In this document: piece after piece, positions 57,495 to 64,000 of the stretch
Numbering within the stretch: the first letter of the stretch is position 1
Layout: every line of letters starts with the position of its first letter
Assembly: GCA_018417955.1 (NCBI GenBank)
Contig: JACTVC010000009.1
Coordinates: 1,240,001 to 1,304,000, forward strand
From: Laccaria trichodermophora
Lineage: Eukaryota > Basidiomycota > Agaricomycetes > Agaricales > Hydnangiaceae
Reading direction: 5' to 3'
Length of the DNA stretch: 64,000 nucleotides
Notes under the pieces: generated by a model
Databases searched by the model: none
What the model saw: the letters and a program-made list of their open reading frames with translations, nothing else
What the model was told of the DNA's origin: nothing
Program-made: the position numbers and the translations under genes

Positions 57495-60400
57495 ATGAGT
57501 TCCCGAAGGAAAAAGGTGATAGGCTCTCTCAAACACACCCGCTATGTCGAAGGTCGCCGTGGAACTACCATAGCGAAGACAGTATTTCTAGGAGACACGT
57601 CTTTGTCTCAAAACATCCCCTCTTCATCTCAATCTCCACAAAAGCAATCTGCACCTCTACCACAGACCGAATGGAATAACTCAATGGATGTTAATGAACA
57701 AATTATGAACTTGGAGAATGATGATACTAGTGGCTCAAAGGTACGTAACTTCACCTTGTCATGTCAAAGGAATTCTTACAATTGACAGTCATCCAATGAT
57801 TATTTACGGGAATGGGGAAATCGTCGACGTTTATATCTTGATGAAATACTTGAACGAGAAGCCCCACAGTGGTCCAATATGTGTGCTACATGCGGGGTCC
57901 GGGAGGGAACATGGAAATGCCAGGATTGTCTTGGAAATCCATGTCAATGCATAGACTGCTGCAGGATATCACATCGTCGACATCCGTTCCACAGGGTAAA
58001 AACCTGGACGGGTTCTTATTTTGGATCATCTTGGTTGTGGAAAGTGGGCACAATAGTACACTTGGGACATAATGGTTCTCCCTGTCCGGGCATGAAATGG
58101 GATTCATCAGATAACGAGGGTACTGATCTGGAGATTGTCCTAGATCCTTTTGATGGTCTTACGGAGTCTGCGGCCGACCTTTTGGATGAGGACACCGTTG
58201 AAAACGATGTCGACGATCTCCCGGATGACGATGAAGGGTTAGGCGATGACAATGAAATTCCAGATCCCCCTGTATCATATCTCAACGGACGACGGGTGCT
58301 CACATTCGTGCATACAAACGGAATCCATCAACTGCCGACGTCATTCTGCCATTGCCCTGGATCACCTGCAATGGATATTCAACTGTTACGGATGGGACTG
58401 TTTCCCTCTACTCCCGCTCAACCTCAAACTGCTTTTACGTTCGGTGTACTTGACGACTATCTCCTTGAGAACCTAGAATGCAAAACATCCGCTACCCATT
58501 ATTATTCGAAACTTCGGAGAATGACTTGCAAGGCATTTCCCAGACAAGTTAAGGTAATTTCGGACCCGTACCCCCATCATTGGACCACTTAAGCCCAACG
58601 AACCTACAGGACCGATATCGAGAGCTTCTTCGGACCAGCCGTCAATGGCGAAGTTTGAAAGAGTACAAATGGTTTGGATTCGGACACCAGCATCGGACCC
58701 CAGGATCCGGGGAGTTGGGACTTTTCTGTGCAGCGTGTCCCCAGCCGGGGGTCAATCTTCCAGATAACTGGAAGGCGGATCCAGAGCAATGGGCGTATTC
58801 GCGGGGCTTTGTTTTGGATGGCAACTTTAGCTGCAATCACAAATTACAACGACGGCCGGAAACGGATGTTTGGTTGAAGAACGGAGAAGGCTACATGGTA
58901 GAAAAGACAAGATATCAGAAACATTTGATGATTGCTAAAGAAGTAAAAGAGGTGAGCAATCCTGCATTCTATCGGAACAATTGTGATCTGACCGCTTCAG
59001 ACACCCACTTGCAATGAGCATCATGCTGTGAATGACAAGGCCCGTATTCACAAAGGGTGTGATTCCACGGGACTTGGGGCGGCCGCATGTTTGCGGCACG
59101 GCTGTTATTGTCCAGGTGGAGTTGTCGACTTTCAAAAGGGTGAAAGGTAAGTAATAGATTCATCCATCTTCTGTTGTCGGACTTAGACAGTTATCCAGAC
59201 AGATGAACATGGACTACGCCCTTTGTGAAGCAATGAAGAACACAAATACCGAGGAAATCTTGAAATGCATTGTTGTCTACGATGTGAATTGCCAATACCA
59301 TAAGAACTTTTGGAAACGGGTGGATCAGAGCCCGTTTCTTGAGGTCCACCCGGGACTAATCATAATTCCCGGAATTGGCCTTTTCCATGTCCATGGGCAT
59401 CAATTAATCTGTTTGGCAAGATTCTCACCTACCTTCATTGAAGGAGCAGGGCAGTCGGATGGAGAAATTCTGGAAACATTATGGTCAACCCTCAACCATG
59501 TAGGTCGTATCTCTCGGACAATGACTCTCGCACATCGGACGGAGGTCCTGGACTCACATATGGGGGATAACAACTGGAAAAAGCTGGTAAACATGGGTGA
59601 GGCTAAATAATACATCTCAAGGCCAACTGCTGCTAATCAAATTGATAGCTTCTTCCCTTTGCCGGAGATGGAAGAAGATTCAATCCGGACTTGCAGACGC
59701 AGAGGCGGAGTTCAAGAAGCTGTCTGAAACCGCGGGTCCGGAGCAGCTCAAACAATGGGATGAACTGGCGGAAGCAGCGCAGAAACGCAGGGCTGACGAT
59801 CCATCCGCTATGGATATTTACGAAGCAGAAACTCCGAAGGGTCTGTGTATCTATGTTGCAACCGGCTATTTGCTGTATTAACCCAAGACAAAAGTTCCTA
59901 CTCAAAAGGATATTCAGGCGATATTGATGGGACAAGAATCAACGGCGAACGATTCAATGGGAGTTACATTATGGGTCAGCACTGGAATCAAGATACAAGA
60001 AGCCCAGTACGTTATCCATCTTGCATCCGCCCTCCGAAGCTTACTTGATTAGATTGGCGTTAAATCGGTTCGTCCGGATGATGGGCCGTAAGCCAACCTC
60101 TGAGGACAAGCTCGACTTGGCCAAGCGTCGGCAGAAGTTTCTCCGGAGAATAGATTCATTTGAAAGGGAAGCTTCTGAACTTTTTCCCGGAGTAGATTTC
60201 GTCAGTCAGACGATGGACAACCCACCAGTGGAAGACGGATATGAGCATGACGATGATCTGGAGATGTTGCTAGCCAATCCCCCCTCATCCGACAGGTTAT
60301 TACCTGAGAACACTGAGATCATCCTGCCCTCGTCCCTCAATGACCTCCCAGACCAAATGTCGAGGGCCCGTCAAAGGGAGATACACCTCCGGATTGCCCA

Positions 60401-61052
60401 AGCAAACGATACACTCGCAGCCATTAGATTGGAGATCGGACACAAATCATTCATCTATCGGAAGGAAATTAACAATCAGGAAAGTAAAAAAGGAAAGACC
60501 CGTTCCTACGACAAGGTCAACACTGCGGATAGAAACTTGGCTCATCATCTCCGGGTGTATTCGCAAGCTCGATGGGCTTTGTCGCGATTGGGTGCTGCGG
60601 CTGACATTGTGAATAAATATCGGCCTATTGAAAAAAAGGATACGCATACGCTTCCCAACATTTCTCAACCAAATGGCCGGGGCCATAGAAACCAGAACAT
60701 TCCTTGGTTTTGGGGTATGAATATTCATGGGGATTCAATCGAAAGTTTTCATATGGAAGAATGTAGGTCCTTCGCTGAAACCTTGGATCTACGGCTGAAC
60801 CGAGCGTCAGTATATCGTGTAAATTATATCCGGGCAAAGGCAAGGCGAGACAGGTGGCTGGAAGAATTCAAGCTCGTTCCGCGGGAAATGAAATGGACGA
60901 TGTTGTATTTCCAGCATCGGGCAAAAGCCTGGGATCGTCTGGCTGGGGAAACAACTCCGGGAAAGGAGTGTTATGCTAGGCGACAGGCGGGAATGTGGCG
61001 GGCGTTCCAGGTCCAGGCCCTTGGCGAGTTCCAACGATCCGGAGCTCTCTAA
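57495..61052 (+). CDS. KDZ (Kyakuja-Dileera-Zisupton) transposase with CxC cysteine cluster
   Basis: Start MSSRRKKVIGSLKHTRYVEG; exons separated by 35-60-nt introns near 57739-57787, 58553-58603, 58951-59000, 59147-59190, 59594-59647 and 59840-59886. The cysteine cluster (WSNMCATCGVREGTWKCQDC, CQCIDCCRISHRRHPFHRV) is the CxC-type domain that precedes basidiomycete KDZ transposases. Catalytic region: FVLDGNFSCNHK (first Asp), CNEHHAVNDK, ACLRHGCYCPGGVVDFQKGE, VVYDVNCQYHKNFW (second Asp), HVHGHQLIC, and GAGQSDGEILETLWSTLNHV (Glu). The C-terminal part has LALNRFVRMMGRKPTSEDKL and RAKARRDRWLEEFKLV. A frame change near 60010-60040 is either a very short intron or a frameshift. If it is an intron, the gene looks intact and possibly active. 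Confidence 0.88.
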
Positions 61053-61168
61053 ATCCGCGTACTTGTTGATGGCATCCGACGCTGTCATTTCCTTTCAAGT
61101 TGTTTGTTACTTTATTTGTAAATAGAATTGATCGTCCTTATCGACACAACATCTCTTATCTTCGAAAT

Positions 61169-62254
61169 ATGTTGTTCACCGATGAGCAGTTGGATGACCA
61201 TGAGCTCACCGCTCCGATGCAAGAACTCCTTTACATGATGAGTTCCAGATTTCGGGCCGCAAACAAAGCATTAAGGGACGTAGAAACGGTAGAGCAGGAA
61301 GAAGCCTGGGTGAAGATGTTTCAACGGGAAGTGGTAAAGTGATCCCTTACTTCGCCATCGTCTCCTCCCTAAACGTCCGCAATTCAGGATGCGGTCACAT
61401 ACTCACTCGGATCGCATGGTGCCCGGGGGTTTCATTATGACATTCCCACTTTCCTTGCAGAATGTATCAAAACGCGAGGCCCAGTGCATATGGACTTCAG
61501 GTGTCCGGATACCAACCCCGATCGCATTGTTGAATGCTATTTGAGTGACTGGTGGAATGCTAAGGATATTGCGTCCATTGTGGAGACATTTCCAGAATGG
61601 AAGGATGTGCAGGAGGATGCACTGGCTATCCATTCAAAGTTTGTAAGTTCAACCTTTCAACGGAAAGGGATGAGATCTTTAACCTTTTTTCTTGAGTTGG
61701 AGGAGGTTTATGAACCAATGGCCGAGCTTCCAGGATCCCTTCCATCCGAGCTAGAACAGCTGGAGGCTCTCCGTGATGCTATTGCCCGTGGTGCTGCTAC
61801 ATTGGATCTGGAAATAAACCGGCTGTCGGACAAGGCCATGCATCTGGAGGACAGAATGCACGAGTCCTCACTGGCGATCGCTGACATGGAGAGGGAATAT
61901 CGAGCTGAATATCAACTACGAGTCATTGAGAAGATTCAAGAACGTCAGGATAAAGAAAATAGGGCGAAGGAAAACCCGCAGGTCGCTGAGGATATGGCTC
62001 AAGCGATGCTGTCATCCGTGTCTTGCGCCCGTCCTAGAAGGCCCCTTCCAGCGCGGAAGAGCAGGGCCCCCATTCGACGTCTCCCGGAGTTTTCTCTGTC
62101 GGACGCAGGAGTCCCGGACGTCTCTCACGCGGCCGCTACGGGGAAGGAGGTCGTTGACACAAGAGCAGGAGGTCATAGATCCCCGAACAAGCTTGATGTC
62201 GTGATGATTACGGACGATGATTTCGCGGAGGCCGTTCGGGGTCTTTCCATGTAA
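61169..62254 (+). CDS. KDZ-associated hypothetical protein, coiled coil
   Basis: ATG at 61169 (MLFTDEQLDDHELTAPMQEL), first exon to about 61334, an intron ending TTCAG at 61388, then VTYSLGSHGA, GFHYDIPTFLAECIKTRGPV, DTNPDRIVECYLSDWWNAKD, a possible second intron near 61643-61695 and a coiled-coil segment (LEQLEALRDAIARGAATLDL, DMEREYRAEYQLRVIEKIQE), ending in a Pro/Arg-rich tail. Follows the transposase by 116 bp on the same strand and is convergent with the dioxygenase gene (stop codons 22 bp apart). No domain recognised. Confidence 0.6.
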
Positions 62255-62275
62255 TGTACTGAACAAAGTATCTAT

Positions 62276-63727
62276 CTACAACAATGGTTCCCATACACCA
62301 CCCCGTTCCAGATGAATAAGTCTTTCCATTTTCTCTGGGTCCTCCGTTTCCAACCAAGCGAGAAACAACTCATCCGACATCCAGGGATATTGGTCATATC
62401 CGAGCTGATGGAGTACCCGTTCTCTCATGAAGAATGCAAGGCAGTATCTTTCTTCCGTAGAACTAGATACCCCATGCCTAACGGACTTGGACAATACCGA
62501 GAGGAGAGTGCCCGGATTGTAATGGAATCTAATCCCAATACCTGGAAGCTCAGCCCGAAGGTCCGGATCAATGGTCCTTCCAACGGTAGCAAGGAGGTCG
62601 AACATTCCTGTCGGACTTTGGCCATCTCTGTGGAATGGTGATTCCCTCTGACTTATAATTGATAGCCCCGTAAATCCACTTGCCCAGTATCGAAGGATGC
62701 TTCTTAGACCATCCAAGTCTTGAATCGGATGGACGGACGACACTGGACTTTCATCCGGAGCCTGCCTCCCCAGATTGGCAGCACGGACGAGCGCAGCCCG
62801 CATAATGCAATACTGGGCTGGATGCAGGACACTCATAACCCCCCCTACTAACGCCTGAAAGTCCATAATGTCTCGGAGAAATCTCATACCCCCGCCAAAC
62901 TGGTCCTTCAAGGTGGAAGATGCATGCAATGGCGTTCCATCATACTGGAAGGTCATAAGTATGAACAACTTCGGAGAAATCCTTCCAACATACCTCATGT
63001 CCGGCAGATACCCAGAGAGGTGTAAGAGTTACGCTACCCGCAGGTAACTCTGATGCGCCCGGAGTTCGAAAATAAGCGGCGTCATTACGCCATCCGACTC
63101 CGATTCGAGGGGGGTTGGCTTTCAAATAGGGCCTAAGATGAGCCAAAGCGCATATTAGACGGTTCTAATGAGTTAAACGTAAGTTTTGACCCCCAATAAT
63201 CAGAACGTCCAGTTCACCTGAACAGTCTCCGATATGGCCTCGGGCAAATACCACGCCAGAGTAAAGCCCCGGACATCCAGAACTCTCAAGGGTCTTCCTT
63301 CCACAACCTCCCGTTCAGGGGGATATGCGGGTGGAAACTTCTTCATCAAATCGGCCTCCAAACCGTCATTCATTCCTGGAACAGGTGTCAACATTCCGTT
63401 AACATGAAAATGATCCGGACGAATACCTGTAGGTCGTGATCCCAACTCCTTAACGAGCTCGTCGATGTCCCAGTCCACTTGAATTGGCTTCGCCATCCAT
63501 GCCTCCGTTATCACCGAGATAGCCTGTTCGCATGCCGTGACAAGGTCCTCACCCAGCTCCTTTGGTGGGAAGTCGTTCGGACCTTCCTGCAGGATGTTGT
63601 AGCGGAGTCGCCCGGACATATAGAGGGCAACATCGTCGGTGAGAATCTGTAAGGCAGTTAAAGGAGTAGTCATGCGGGTGCTGCAAATATTATTTTCATC
63701 AAAGAGGTTTATATACAATGTCACCTC
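62276..63727 (-). CDS. TET/JBP-type 2-oxoglutarate/Fe(II) dioxygenase, KDZ-associated
   Basis: Four exons reading MSTRMTTPLTALQILTDDVA... (ATG at 63727, 44-nt intron after two codons), AISETVQ/NRLICALAHLRPYLKANPP, VSAGHE/YDGTPLHASSTLKD and the last exon to 62276. The core has SPFHRDGQSPTGMFDLLATV (HxD iron ligands), GIRFHYNPGTLLSVLSKSV, RHGVSS (distal His) and EERYCLAFFMRERV (Arg for 2-oxoglutarate), the order and spacing of TET/JBP enzymes, which oxidise 5-methylcytosine or thymine in DNA. All ligands are present and all splice sites are GT-AG, so the gene appears intact. Substrate (5mC) is inferred from the family. Convergent with 61169-62254. Fungal expansion of this family together with KDZ elements is established. 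Confidence 0.75.
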
Positions 63728-63769
63728 ATGTCGTCCTCGTGTTTAATTAAAATTACTGGTGCCTAGAAT

Positions 63770-64000
63770 ATTCCCCCATTAGGCTTCTGTCGGGAATGGC
63801 TCGGGGACAACTACGGGCTGCTGGACAGAGACCATCCGTTCTGTCAAAGGACAAGCGGAACACGCCAAACCCCATCTACGGATGAGTCTCGTCTGCATCA
63901 CACACCCCATACGCACTGGGCAGAGACCATCCGTTATGTTAAAAGACAAGCGTAACACGCCAAACTCCATCTACGGATGAGTCTCGTCTGCATCGCACAC
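63770..64000. repeat. 95-bp tandem repeat at window edge
   Basis: Two full units (63826-63920, 63921-64000 and on) share CAGAGACCATCCGTT, CAAGCG-AACACGCCAAA and TCTACGGATGAGTCTCGTCT; they continue beyond the window. Position beside the dioxygenase promoter suggests subterminal repeats of the KDZ element or an unrelated minisatellite. Confidence 0.75.

Larger units (their letters stand above)
51060..63727. mobile_element. KDZ-type transposon gene set (bounds of genes, termini not found)
   Basis: Six genes packed with short gaps: 51742-51060 (-), 51934-54302 (+), 57079-54601 (-), 57495-61052 (+), 61169-62254 (+), 63727-62276 (-). KDZ transposase next to a TET/JBP-type dioxygenase is a known arrangement in basidiomycetes. 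TCCGGA/CCGGA hexamers are unusually frequent throughout, unlike the AT-rich left half. No break is certain in any of the six genes. Confidence 0.75.

Overview
The window looks like accessory, transposon-rich DNA of a mushroom-forming basidiomycete (Agaricomycetes). Evidence: short GT-AG introns of 35-60 nt, a KDZ transposase with a cysteine-cluster domain next to a TET/JBP-type dioxygenase, an F-box/LRR-type gene, a fragment of an AA9 polysaccharide monooxygenase gene, and Helitron proteins with a DUF6570-like front and a protease-like tail. I see no housekeeping gene, and no convincing tRNA or rRNA.

Left part (1-22 kb): a gene running off the left edge, a broken Helentron-type gene (2066-6726), and then nested repeats. 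The main repeats are two families of non-autonomous rolling-circle elements. Both have asymmetric terminal inverted repeats, a bulged hairpin just before a ...CACAA(G) 3' end, T at both junctions and internal minisatellites of about 115 bp. Family 1 starts TATGAGTCCTTACGAG; family 2 starts TACGAGTCCTCTGAG. Inserted in or beside them are a TIR element carrying a piece of an AA9 gene, a hairpin built from the same TIR, a hAT-type and a TA-flanked MITE, a 1.27-kb TIR element, and two arrays of 160-bp repeats.

Middle (22-47 kb): an F-box pseudogene, two copies (one decayed, one split by a TIR element) of a large unrecognised gene, a multi-exon gene with a 2OG-dioxygenase-like motif set that is interrupted by two near-identical family-1 copies in opposite orientation, a solo LTR with a 5-bp target duplication, and a second Helentron gene. 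Family-1 copy C sits exactly at a large internal deletion of that gene, and its 5' end is fused in frame to a small secreted-protein gene. The secreted protein carries the motif IEIGNNPS, which recurs at two other loci here, each beside a Helentron-type element.

47-50 kb: two minisatellites that share a perfect or near-perfect palindrome (GAGTTC-AAAC-GAACTC type), separated by a large foldback structure.

Right part (51-64 kb): a compact set of six mostly intact multi-exon genes typical of KDZ transposons: KDZ transposase with visible catalytic acids, TET/JBP-type dioxygenase, a Cys-rich/coiled-coil protein and three companions, followed by 95-bp tandem repeats at the window edge. Three nonsense changes in the Helentron genes look like CGA to TGA, the trace expected from CpG methylation and deamination, which may link the transposon decay to the dioxygenase next door.
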